Shown here: positions 15,850 through 24,900 of the stretch, piece after piece
How positions within the stretch are numbered: position 1 is the stretch's first letter
Layout: each line of letters opens with the position of its first letter
Origin: Halanaeroarchaeum sp. HSR-CO
Lineage (GTDB): Archaea > Halobacteriota > Halobacteria > Halobacteriales > Halobacteriaceae
DNA length: 64,000 bases
NCBI RefSeq assembly: GCF_024972755.1
Contig: NZ_CP087724.1
Coordinates: forward strand, 992,001 to 1,056,000
Direction: 5' to 3'
The notes under the pieces: model-generated
The model's input: only the letters and a program-made list of their open reading frames with translations
Told to the model about the DNA's origin: nothing
The model's database searches: none
Made by a program: the position numbers and the translations under genes

Positions 15850-18155
15850 GTACGGGCGGACGCGACGGGACCTCCCTCACCCGTCGGACGCTCCTGAAAG
15901 CCGGTGGAGCCGCCGCCGGTGCCGCGGCATTGGGCGGCTGTCTGTCCTCCGGGGACGGTCCAGCGGACGAACCGTCCGGTGGCGAGGCGACGACTGCCTT
16001 CGGTAACTGCTGGATGTGTTCGCACAACTGCGGACAGAAGGCGTACGTTCGGGACGGTTCCGTGGTCAACCTGACCGGCGTCGATGGGCACCCGCGTGGG
16101 AGTGCAGGCCCAGACACCGAGGGAACGCTTTGCCCGAAGGGCCTCGCACAACTGGATAAGACCCACGATCCCAAGCGCATCAAGGAACCGCACGTTCGCA
16201 AGAACGGGGAACTGCAGAAGGTGAGCTGGGACGAGGCGTTCCAGTACACCGCCCAGCGACTCGTCGAGTTCAAAGAGCAAAACGGCGCCGAGACGCTCCT
16301 CGACGCGACGAGCTGGGCCGAGACGCCGATCTTCTCGACCGTTTGGCGCGAGCTCTACGGGACTCCGGAGCGGATCAGCCGTGGGATCCACGTCTGTGCC
16401 GGACCGACGTTCGTCACGGGCGGCATGATGGGTGTCGGATCGAACAACCGCGTTCCCGACTATCAGAACTCCAAGTACATCATCGCCTGGGGCCGCAACC
16501 AGCTCAACTCCTTCGCCGGCCAGTTCGAGGCGAAGGGAACGCTGGAAGCCATCGAGAAGAACGGCGCGAAACTGGTGACGATCGACCCCCAGCACACGAT
16601 CACCGCCGAGAAGTCGGACAAGTGGCTCCCGATCAAGCCCAGAACGGATGGTGCACTGGCCCTGGCGATGGCCAACGTGATCATCGAGGAGGAGCTCTAC
16701 GACCAGGAGTTCGTCGAGAACTACACCTACGGCTTCGACGCCTACCGCGAAGCGGCCGCGGACATGCCACCCGAAGAGGCGGCCGAGATTACGGGCATTC
16801 CCGCCGACGAGATCCGCGAGGTCGCTCGCGGGTTCGCGGAGGCCGCACCGCAGGCCGGCATCTCCGTCTGGACCGGCACCTCGCAGATGGGCAACGGCTG
16901 GAAGGCAACCCAGAACATCACCGCGCTCAACGGGCTGGTCGGCAATATCGACCGACCCGGCGGACTCCGTCTCTGGGAGTACGCCAGCACTGCCTCGTTC
17001 GGCGAGGTTTGTGAGATGGATTACACGAATCGGGCCGAGTTCAAGGAGCCGGCCATTACCAAGTACGACGAGTACTCGGACTACCCGGTCCGGCATATCA
17101 CCGATATCGCTCACAACCTCGTGCCCGAGATGGTCGACAACGGCCACATCAACGGCATCGTCGTTCACCACGACGACCCCCTGAAGGACGGGAACGCCGA
17201 CGCGTGGATCGAGGCAATCGAGAAGATGGACCTGGTTCTCTCCATCGATGCCTACTGGAACGGCGTCTCGCGCAACGCGGACATCGTCCTCCCGGAGGCG
17301 ACCCAGCTCGAAAAGGACACTCTCGGGACCGGCAACTGGTCGGCGTACCCCAACCACAAGTGGATCACCGGCTCGAAGGCCGCCGTCGACCCGCAGTGGA
17401 ACACCAAACCGGACTTCGACATCCTGGTCGGCATCGCCAATGCGATGGCCGAGGAGACCGGCGAGGAGGACTGGACGGTCTTCCAGCAGTGGGACGATCA
17501 CGAGGACTTCATCGACGATCAGCTATCGGTCCTCGATCTCACGCTCGAGGATATCGACAGCGGCGAAGTCAACTACGAACTGGTCGAATCCTACGATTAC
17601 GAGAAGTGGAAGGATAACGACAACTTCACCTTCCGGTTCGATCTGGATCAGGTCGGGAGCTTCGCCCAGGCGGCCGAGGAGGCCGGGATGACCACCGCGC
17701 CAGAGTGGATCCCGCCGGGCGAGTACGGCGACGAGATCGGCGGCGACTATCCGCTCGAGTTCTACGACGTTCGCTCCGTGTTCTTCTCGCACGGCAGCAA
17801 CCAGCCCCACGACCGGCTCCGCGATCAGTTCGCGAAGCGCAACCGTCTCGATGACGAGGACTACCGCGGTAACTACCTCCACTTGAACCCCGCCGACGCG
17901 GAACCCCGTGGTATCGAGTCCGGGGACATGGTTCGCGTCGAATCGCGAACCGGGAGTGGCGAACTCATGGCGGTCGTCTCCGAACGCGCACGCCCCGGAT
18001 TCGTCACCGCCGAATACGGGTTCGGCGAGACGTCGGCGACGCCCGACGGAGAAGGGATGAACACGATGACGCTACACGACAAACAGATGGATCCGATTAC
18101 GGGACAGGTGGACAGGCACATCGCCGTCGAGGTCGAGTCGGCGGGGGGTGAGTGA
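15846..18155 (+). CDS. Molybdopterin oxidoreductase catalytic subunit, polysulfide/thiosulfate reductase type
   Basis: The 769-residue DMSO-reductase-family protein has a Tat signal (LTRRTLLKAGG) and a possible lipobox at Cys32 (LGGC), placing it on the outer face. Cys55, Cys58, Cys62 and Cys96 (CWMCSHNC and LCPKG) bind a [4Fe-4S] cluster. The Mo ligand region RGIHVCAGPT shows Cys184, as in polysulfide (PsrA), thiosulfate (PhsA) and formate/nitrate periplasmic enzymes, and unlike Ser in DMSO reductases. The C-terminal cofactor-binding domain is complete (YLHLNPADAEPRGIESGD). With ferredoxin and NrfD subunits next door it forms a PsrABC-like complex. Arsenate or tetrathionate reductase activity cannot be excluded from sequence. 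Confidence 0.9.
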   Translation: MSTGGRDGTSLTRRTLLKAGGAAAGAAALGGCLSSGDGPADEPSGGEATTAFGNCWMCSHNCGQKAYVRDGSVVNLTGVDGHPRGSAGPDTEGTLCPKGLAQLDKTHDPKRIKEPHVRKNGELQKVSWDEAFQYTAQRLVEFKEQNGAETLLDATSWAETPIFSTVWRELYGTPERISRGIHVCAGPTFVTGGMMGVGSNNRVPDYQNSKYIIAWGRNQLNSFAGQFEAKGTLEAIEKNGAKLVTIDPQHTITAEKSDKWLPIKPRTDGALALAMANVIIEEELYDQEFVENYTYGFDAYREAAADMPPEEAAEITGIPADEIREVARGFAEAAPQAGISVWTGTSQMGNGWKATQNITALNGLVGNIDRPGGLRLWEYASTASFGEVCEMDYTNRAEFKEPAITKYDEYSDYPVRHITDIAHNLVPEMVDNGHINGIVVHHDDPLKDGNADAWIEAIEKMDLVLSIDAYWNGVSRNADIVLPEATQLEKDTLGTGNWSAYPNHKWITGSKAAVDPQWNTKPDFDILVGIANAMAEETGEEDWTVFQQWDDHEDFIDDQLSVLDLTLEDIDSGEVNYELVESYDYEKWKDNDNFTFRFDLDQVGSFAQAAEEAGMTTAPEWIPPGEYGDEIGGDYPLEFYDVRSVFFSHGSNQPHDRLRDQFAKRNRLDDEDYRGNYLHLNPADAEPRGIESGDMVRVESRTGSGELMAVVSERARPGFVTAEYGFGETSATPDGEGMNTMTLHDKQMDPITGQVDRHIAVEVESAGGE

Positions 18156-18157
18156 TC

Positions 18158-18808
18158 ATGGCGGCCGAAGGCGATCACTGGGTCTTCTACTTCGACCCGA
18201 ACCGGTGTATCGGGTGTCACGCCTGTACGGTCTCGTGTAAGCAGTACCACGACCGCGAATCCGGTGCCGACGACTGGCGGACGGTCACGCACCACGAGAA
18301 GGGTACCTTCCCGGACGTCAGCGAAGTGCCGATCTCGATGTCGTGTATGCACTGTCACGACGCGCCCTGCGAGAAGGTCTGTCCGACCAACGCCATCGAG
18401 AAACGTGAGTCCGACGGCATCGTGACCATCGACCGCGAGAAATGTATCGGCTGCAAGTACTGCGGCTGGGCCTGTCCGTTTGGCGCGCCAACCTACGGCG
18501 ACGAGGGGCTCATGTCGAAGTGCAACATGTGTATCGGTCAGGGTCCCGGGTCGGGTGCGGACGCCGATCCTGCCCCGAAACACGAGCAGGACGGAATCGG
18601 CGCCGTGCAGCCGAACTGCGTCTCCGACTGCGTCGGCGACGCGATCAAGGCCGGCCCACAGAGCGAGGTTATCCAGGAGGCCTCCCAGGCGGCGGCGAAC
18701 CGATTCAAGTCTAACAACGGCCGCGTGATCGTCGAGCCCTTCGAGGACAGTACCGCCGCCGTCGACGGCACCAATGACGTCATCACGCCGTTCAACGCAG
18801 GGGACTGA
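18158..18808 (+). CDS. Four-cluster [4Fe-4S] ferredoxin subunit (PsrB/DmsB-like)
   Basis: The 216-residue protein contains 16 cysteines in four sets: 17/20/23/27, 63/66/71/75, 96/99/102/106, and 122/125/154/158. The usual spacings (CIGCHACTVSC, CMHCHDAPCEKVC, CIGCKYCGWAC, CNMC) are present. This is the electron-wire subunit between membrane and Mo subunits in PsrABC/DmsABC complexes. It has no signal of its own and is presumably exported with the catalytic subunit. An in-frame GTG at 18152 overlaps the previous stop codon, but the ATG at 18158 begins the family-like sequence. Confidence 0.93.
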   Translation: MAAEGDHWVFYFDPNRCIGCHACTVSCKQYHDRESGADDWRTVTHHEKGTFPDVSEVPISMSCMHCHDAPCEKVCPTNAIEKRESDGIVTIDREKCIGCKYCGWACPFGAPTYGDEGLMSKCNMCIGQGPGSGADADPAPKHEQDGIGAVQPNCVSDCVGDAIKAGPQSEVIQEASQAAANRFKSNNGRVIVEPFEDSTAAVDGTNDVITPFNAGD

Positions 18809-18811
18809 GCC

Positions 18812-19957
18812 ATGAGTGCGATACCAGGCGGCACGGAGTGGCTGTGGTTGGAGTCGCCTCACTGGGCGGAGTTCATCGCGATGTACCTGTTCCTGGGCGG
18901 GGTGAGCGGCGGCGCCTACGTCACCTCGGCGTGGGCGAGTTTCATGAAGAGCCTGATGGTGAGTGGCTCCCGACTCGGTGACATCTTGCTGGGGGACCCG
19001 GGTGACCCCCACCACCACTTCGCGTGTGCGGAGACCTCGCGGTGGGGATCGCTGATCGGCGTGCTGGGCATCGCGGTGGGTGGCGTCGCGTTGCTCTCCC
19101 ACCTGGGCGCGCCGCTACGTGCGCTGACCTTCCCGGTGTTGTTCACGAACTTCGGTTCGTGGCTGGTGATCGGGACGTGGGTGATCGTGCTGTTCGCGAT
19201 CTGGGCGGTCTTCGAGACGCTGTGGCTGCACTTCGGGTCCGATCTCGCTCACCCGACGGGTCTGAGCCTGTTCCCACGGAAGATCCTGCAGTGGATCGAC
19301 GGGGTAATGCCGTGGCGTACGGAGCGGGGCATCACGTGGCTGTTAGACAGGATCGCGGACGTGACCCGACCGCCAGGAAAGCTGTGGGGCGCGTTGCGAA
19401 TCGTCGGCGGCGTGCTGTCGCTGACGTTGATCGGATACACGGCGATGCTGTTGAGCGACGTCACGGTCGTGCAGTTCTGGACGCGGCCGTACCTGCCGGT
19501 GATCTTCCTGTTGAGCGGCGTCTCGACGGGGATCTCGGCGGCGCTGCTGGGAACGGTCCTGAGCGGCGGGGCGCTCTCGCGTGTGAACCACCGGTTCTGT
19601 CTGACCGACGACGCGATCATCGTCGCGGAGCTGGTGGCGATCGGGCTGCTGTTGTCGTTCCTGGCGAACACGCCGAACATGGGTTCGCAGGCGAGTCTGA
19701 CGGCGCTGTTCGACAGCTACCAGCTGCTGTTCGTGGGCGGGGTGTTGGTGTTCGGAACGGTCGTGCCGGTGATCCTGTCGCTGACGGTGACGGTGTTACA
19801 TCAGTTCACGAGCTTCGAGGAGCGGCCGTGGGGCGAGGAGCTGCTGACGGGCGGGTACGCGGCGAAGTACGCGCTGGTGCTGGTCGGCGGGTTCCTGTTG
19901 CGCTACGTGGTGTTGATGGCAGCCGTCAAGAGCCCCCTGGTCGTACCTGGACTGTAA
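18812..19957 (+). CDS. NrfD/PsrC-type membrane subunit (quinol-interacting)
   Basis: The 381-residue protein has about eight transmembrane helices. The first contains EFIAMYLFLGGVSGGAY, a typical NrfD/PsrC opening. A conserved region HLGAPLRALTFPVLFTNFGSW follows in the third segment. It should anchor the complex and take electrons from menaquinol. The start is three bases after the ferredoxin stop codon, within one operon. G-rich codon choice (gtg, ctg) differs somewhat from the neighbours, as often seen for membrane proteins. Confidence 0.9.
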   Translation: MSAIPGGTEWLWLESPHWAEFIAMYLFLGGVSGGAYVTSAWASFMKSLMVSGSRLGDILLGDPGDPHHHFACAETSRWGSLIGVLGIAVGGVALLSHLGAPLRALTFPVLFTNFGSWLVIGTWVIVLFAIWAVFETLWLHFGSDLAHPTGLSLFPRKILQWIDGVMPWRTERGITWLLDRIADVTRPPGKLWGALRIVGGVLSLTLIGYTAMLLSDVTVVQFWTRPYLPVIFLLSGVSTGISAALLGTVLSGGALSRVNHRFCLTDDAIIVAELVAIGLLLSFLANTPNMGSQASLTALFDSYQLLFVGGVLVFGTVVPVILSLTVTVLHQFTSFEERPWGEELLTGGYAAKYALVLVGGFLLRYVVLMAAVKSPLVVPGL

Positions 19958-19960
19958 GCT

Positions 19961-20596
19961 ATGGACGACCAGACGCAAGCAGCGTGGTCCGAGGCCGTGA
20001 TCGTGCTCTCGAACTGTCTGCGCCATCCCGACGAATCCGTCCGCGAGGCCGTCTCCTCACCGGCCGGCCTCTCGGCGGCGGTCGAGTCGATCGAACGGGC
20101 TGGCGTCGAGCCGCCAGCGGCACCCGCGATCGAGGACCGTGATCTCACCGAGGAGTACGAGGGGCTCTTCGGGGCGTTCCGAACGCCCTTCGCGCCACCG
20201 GCCGCGTCGCCGTACAAGGAGTGGTACGAGGGGCGAGAAGGACTCATGGAGGGGCCGCCAGCGACCGCCATGGAACGACGGTACGCCGCGATCGGCGCCG
20301 ACGTTCCCGAGGCCTACCCGGCGGATCACGTGGCCCTCGAGCTTGAGTACGCGAGCATCCTGCTCGATGCGGGCGAAATCGAGGAACTCCGTCGGTTCGT
20401 CGAGTCCGAGCTGGACTGGATCGATGCTTTCGCGAGACTCGTGGAGGATGCCGCTGCCGAGGCACCGTTCCACCGGTGGAGCGTGAAGACACTGGTCGAA
20501 GCGATGGCGGCCTTACGCTCCGAACTCGACGTCGACGGACCGTCGGAGGAACGTATCGATCGGATGGTCGACCGGGCACGAACGAACGTGGTGTGA
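19961..20596 (+). CDS. TorD-family maturation chaperone
   Basis: The 211-residue helical protein contains the TorD/DmsD-type core, with a central YEGLFGAFRTPFAPPAASPYKEWY segment and the signature PADHVALELEYASILL. These chaperones bind the Tat signal of a molybdoenzyme and hold it until cofactor insertion. The gene begins three bases after the NrfD stop codon. Its presence in the operon supports a Tat-exported Mo catalytic subunit encoded upstream. Confidence 0.87.
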   Translation: MDDQTQAAWSEAVIVLSNCLRHPDESVREAVSSPAGLSAAVESIERAGVEPPAAPAIEDRDLTEEYEGLFGAFRTPFAPPAASPYKEWYEGREGLMEGPPATAMERRYAAIGADVPEAYPADHVALELEYASILLDAGEIEELRRFVESELDWIDAFARLVEDAAAEAPFHRWSVKTLVEAMAALRSELDVDGPSEERIDRMVDRARTNVV

Positions 20597-20602
20597 TCAC
20601 GA

Positions 20603-21220
20603 ATGGGTGCCGACCGGGACCGTGAACTCGAACGATGGGGACATCGCGTCGAGTACCGGGTCCGCGCACCCGAACGCTGCCCGATTCGACAACTGGACGT
20701 CGAGGTGACCGGCATCTCCGTCTTCTGGAACGACGGGACGATAAACTGCGATTACGTGACCCGGAACGCCGACGGCGAGATCACCGTCCATCACGCGAGC
20801 CAGTCGGACACGACCGACTGTCCCTGTGCGGTGGTCTTCGAGAACGACGCGATTCCACGGGTTCGACCGGCCCGGTCCGGGACCGACGGCGATCTGTGTT
20901 TGACGACGTACGTCCAGAGCCCAGAGCGTGCAGAACAGATCACTGCGGCGCTTCGCGAGGTCTCGTCGTCCTTCGAGGTGATCGATTACCGGGAGATCGG
21001 GGCCGGTGAGGAGTGGAGTGCCCAGCTCGATCTGGCAGGGCTTACGGACAAACAGCGTGAGGCGATCAGAATGGCGATGCTCGAGGGCTACTACGAGATG
21101 CCGAGCGAGACGACGGTCGAAGAGCTGGCGGCCATGACCGGCATCTCGAGTTCCGCGTTTGCGACCCGCCTCCGCAAGGCCGAACGTGAGATCTTCTCCC
21201 AGCTACTCGAGTACGTCTGA
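20603..21220 (+). CDS. Second bat-type HTH regulator with N-terminal cysteines
   Basis: The 205-residue protein ends with a bat-type HTH (residues 147-205, LTDKQREAIRMAMLEGYYEM then AAMTGISSSAFATRLRKAE). Cysteines sit at 26, 49, 73, 75 and 99. The pair at 73/75 (DCPC) aligns with CDNC of the regulator at 13366, so the two are paralogs that frame the reductase operon. It begins six bases after the TorD gene and is probably cotranscribed, giving possible autoregulation. Its 3' end overlaps the convergent DoxX-like gene by 18 bases. Confidence 0.83.
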   Translation: MGADRDRELERWGHRVEYRVRAPERCPIRQLDVEVTGISVFWNDGTINCDYVTRNADGEITVHHASQSDTTDCPCAVVFENDAIPRVRPARSGTDGDLCLTTYVQSPERAEQITAALREVSSSFEVIDYREIGAGEEWSAQLDLAGLTDKQREAIRMAMLEGYYEMPSETTVEELAAMTGISSSAFATRLRKAEREIFSQLLEYV

Positions 21221-21733
21221 GTGGTGTTCGTCTCTCGTCGATACGCTCTCCTCGCGGACGGTCGATCCGACGACGAGTGCGGCGCCGATGATCAGCAGAT
21301 TCTTGACGATGTACTGACCCTCGACGGTGAGCGCGTACGGGACCGTCTGAAAGACGACCTCGGGGAGCAGGACGACCGGAAGGAAGGTGCCGGGTAACTG
21401 CAGGAACAACAGGAGGATAGCTACTCGAATCAGGGGACGGTACAGGAAAAAGAGGCCAATCAAGACCTCCCAGACGCCCAGGATCGGTACGAACAGTTCT
21501 GGGGGCAGAAAGACGACCGTCTCCGCGACGAGGCTCGCCGCCGGGCTCTGGTCGATGACCTTCAACGCCCCGAACCAGACGAACACGACACCGAGAGCGA
21601 ATCGTAGCGTCGGCACTCCGAGACGCCCCATCGCGGTCGCAATCCGCCGATCGAGACGGTCGAATCGGACGCCGAGGGCTGCGATTCCATCGCCACCTTC
21701 CACCTGTTCCGTTGTTCCGTCGTCGGTGTCCAT
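21203..21733 (-). CDS. DoxX/DUF417-like integral membrane protein
   Basis: The 176-residue protein has four hydrophobic segments (about residues 40-60, 70-95, 98-120 and 140-162). It carries the family pattern FVWFGALKVIDQSPAA and later LTVEGQYIVKNLLIIGA. DoxX-type proteins are membrane proteins; some, such as archaeal DoxD/DoxA, are part of thiosulfate:quinone oxidoreductase. A sulfur link here rests only on proximity. The start MDTDDGTTEQVEG avoids an upstream in-frame ATG in Arg/Ser-rich sequence. It is convergent with the second HTH regulator. Confidence 0.75.
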   Translation of the reverse strand: MDTDDGTTEQVEGGDGIAALGVRFDRLDRRIATAMGRLGVPTLRFALGVVFVWFGALKVIDQSPAASLVAETVVFLPPELFVPILGVWEVLIGLFFLYRPLIRVAILLLFLQLPGTFLPVVLLPEVVFQTVPYALTVEGQYIVKNLLIIGAALVVGSTVREESVSTRDEHHSDVLE

Positions 21734-21888
21734 TCGGAAAGAAACGGGAGACGCCACAAAGAAGGCGTCGGCAGCGGCGGATTTCCGGATGTTCGCTTGT
21801 TCGGCTCTCGGGACGGACGGCCTGGAGAACAATTACCTTCTACGACCTTAGTTGATACTAATATACACTAACAGTCTCAGGAGTAATG

Positions 21889-21894
21889 TTATAT
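21889..21894 (+). promoter_or_regulatory. TATA-like box of gltB
   Basis: ttatat centred about 26 bases before the ATG at 21918 predicts a leaderless transcript. A second A/T-rich element (ctaatatacacta) lies upstream at 21858-21870. The 184-base gap between the DoxX-like gene and gltB holds nothing else I can support. Confidence 0.5.
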
Positions 21895-21917
21895 GTGGAT
21901 GTGTGCCATGATGCGAC

Positions 21918-24900
21918 ATGCACGAACGGGACACCCGAAGCGGCGGCCGTCTTCTCGCGTCTCCCGAGGAGGCACGGGCAAACTGTGGGGTCGGGACGGT
22001 GATGGACCTCGATGGAGACTCGACGCATCGGATCGTTTCCGATGCCGTAGAACTCCTCGAGAACCTCGAACATCGCGGGACGACCGGCGCAGAGGAGAAC
22101 ACCGGGGACGGTGCGGGCATCTTGCTCCAGACTCCCCACGAGTTCTTCGCCGACGTCGTCGACACGCTTCCGGAGATCTACGCCGTGGGGGCACTGTTCA
22201 TGCCCCGCGACGATGCGGCCCGGCAGACAGTTGAGGAAACCGTCGAGACGCTCCTTGCGGACCACGGACTCTCCGTCGTACACTGGCGGGACGTCCCGAC
22301 CGACAGTTCGGACCTGGGGACGACGGCACTCGATTCCGAACCGGCAGTCGTCCAGGCCATCGTCGCGCCGCAGACGGACGTCTCCGACGAGGAGTTCGAT
22401 CGGCGCCTCTACGTGGCCCGTCGGGCAATCGAGAAGGCTGTCGACCAGGAGCGGTTTTTCGTCGTCTCGCTGGATCGGGAGACGCTCGTCTACAAGGGAC
22501 TGCTCAAGGGCTCACAGCTCGCCGCGTACTATCCCGACCTCCAGGACGAGCGCGTCCGGTCGAACTTCGCGATGGTCCACGCGCGATTCTCGACCAACAC
22601 GCTCGGCCGCTGGCACCTCGCCCATCCACATCGGACCGTTATCCACAACGGCGAGTTCAACACCATCCAGGGGAACGTCAACTGGATGCGAGCTCGTGAG
22701 GCCGACCTCGAATCGCCGGCCTTCTCCGAATCTGACCTCGAGACGCTCACGCCGATCATCCGCGACGAGTCCCAGAGCGATACGGCGTCACTCGACAACG
22801 CCCTCGAGTTACTGCTGGCGTCGGGCCGAGACCTCCCCCACGCGCTCCGGATGCTCGTGCCCGAAGCGTGGCAGGGCCACGACAACATGGACGACGACCG
22901 TCGGGACTGGTACGACTTCCACGCGTCACTAATCGAACCGTGGGATGGCCCGGCACTCGTCATCGGGACCGACGGCGAACGCGTCGGCGCCGTTCTCGAC
23001 CGCAACGGCCTCCGCCCGTTTCGGTACGAGGTACACCACGACGGGACGCTCGTGATGGCCAGCGAGCAGGGCGCACTCGAGGCAGATCCGGCGGACGTCG
23101 AGCGCCGCGGTCGGCTCAAGCCCGGCCAGTTGTTCATGGCTGGGCCAGACGCGGGAATTCGCTCCGACGACGAGGTCTTCGCCGATCTCGTCGACGAGAA
23201 ATACGGACGGTGGCTGGCCGACGAACAGGCCTCGCTCCCGACCGACGGTGACCCGTTCGGCGACACCGTCGAAGACGTCCGATCCCGGCAGGTGCTCCAC
23301 GGCTACACCAGGGACGAACTCGACGAACTCCTCAAACCGATGGTCGAGTCGGGCTCGGATCCGGTCGGATCGATGGGCGACGACACGCCGCTGTCCGTGC
23401 TCTCGGCGTTCAACCGGCCGCTGTTCAGCTACTTCCGCCAGCAGTTCGCCCAGGTCTCGAACCCGCCCATCGATTACATCCGCGAAGAACTGGTCACGAG
23501 TCTAGAGACCCGACTGGGCCGCCAGCGGAACCTCCTGGCCGAGTCCGCCGCGCACGCCCGGCAGTTGGTTGCCGATTCGCCGGTCCTGGGCGACGGTGCG
23601 GTGGCATCGGTGCGCGATTCCACGTTCTCGACGGCGACCATCGACGTCACCTTCGATCCCTCGGGGGGACTTGCAGCTGCGGTCGACCGGGTCCGGGAGC
23701 AGGCGGTGGAAGCCGTCGCATCCGGTGCCGAGATACTGATCCTCTCCGATCGCAACGCTGGCGAGGACGCGATACCCATCCCGAGTCTCCTGGCCACGAG
23801 CGGCGTTCACCATCACCTCGTCAGGGAGGGACTTCGAGCGAGAGTCGACCTCGTCGTCGAATCGGCCGAACCCCGGACGACCCACCACGTGGCCGCCCTG
23901 ATCGGGTACGGGGCCGGTGCTGTCAACCCGTACCTCGGCATCGAGACCGTCACCGAACTCGCCGGTGCACCGGAGGGGATGACCGACCAGTCCGTCGCCC
24001 GGACCTACCTCTCGGCGCTGGAGAAGGGGCTCCTGAAGATCATGGCAAAGATGGGCATCTCGACGGTCGAGAGCTACCAGGGCGCCCAGATATTCGAGAC
24101 AGTCGGGCTGGATTCCGCGGTCGTCGACGAGTACTTCACCGGGACGCCCAACCGGACGGAGGGTATCGGCCTCGACGAGATCGAAGCCGACCTCCGGGAA
24201 CGGCATCGTGCGGCGTTCGAGGCGGATCCGGAACTCGAGATCCAGGGGGAGTTCAGCAACCGGCAGGACGGGCGGAACCACGCCTGGAATCCACAGACGG
24301 TCAACACACTCCAGCAAGCCGTCCGGACCGGCGAGTGGGAGACCTACGAGGAGTTCTCCGGCCTGGTAAACGCCCAAAACGAGTCTGGGCACACGCTCCG
24401 TGGCCTCCTCGATATCCGCACCGACGAGCACGAATCCATCCCCATCGAGGCGGTCGAACCCGTAACCGACATCGTCACTCGGTTTTCCACCGCCGCGATG
24501 AGTCTCGGGTCGCTCTCACCGGAAGCGCACGAGAACAACGCCATGGCGATGAACGCGCTCGGCGGAAACGCCAACACGGGCGAGGGTGGCGAACCGCCAT
24601 CTCGCTACGGAACCGACCGCGAGTGTGGCATCAAGCAGGTCGCCTCCGGTCGGTTCGGCGTGACGAGCGAGTACCTGGGTGCAGCCGAGGAACTCCAGAT
24701 CAAGATGGCCCAGGGATCGAAGCCGGGCGAAGGCGGGCACCTCCCCGGCGAGAAGGTAAACGAGATGATCGCCGACGTGCGCTCCTCGACGCCGGGTGTC
24801 CCGCTCATCTCGCCGCCGCCCCAGCACGACATCTACAGTATCGAGGATCTCAAACAGCTGATCACGGACCTCCGCACCGCGAACAGGGCGGCCGACATCC

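Noticed and set aside
15759-17501. 580-codon minus-strand frame
   Set aside because: Antisense to the molybdoenzyme catalytic subunit, which has clear cofactor motifs.
15846-18155. DMSO/TMAO reductase annotation for the catalytic subunit
   Set aside because: The Mo ligand position shows Cys (HVCAG) rather than the Ser of DMSO/TMAO reductases.
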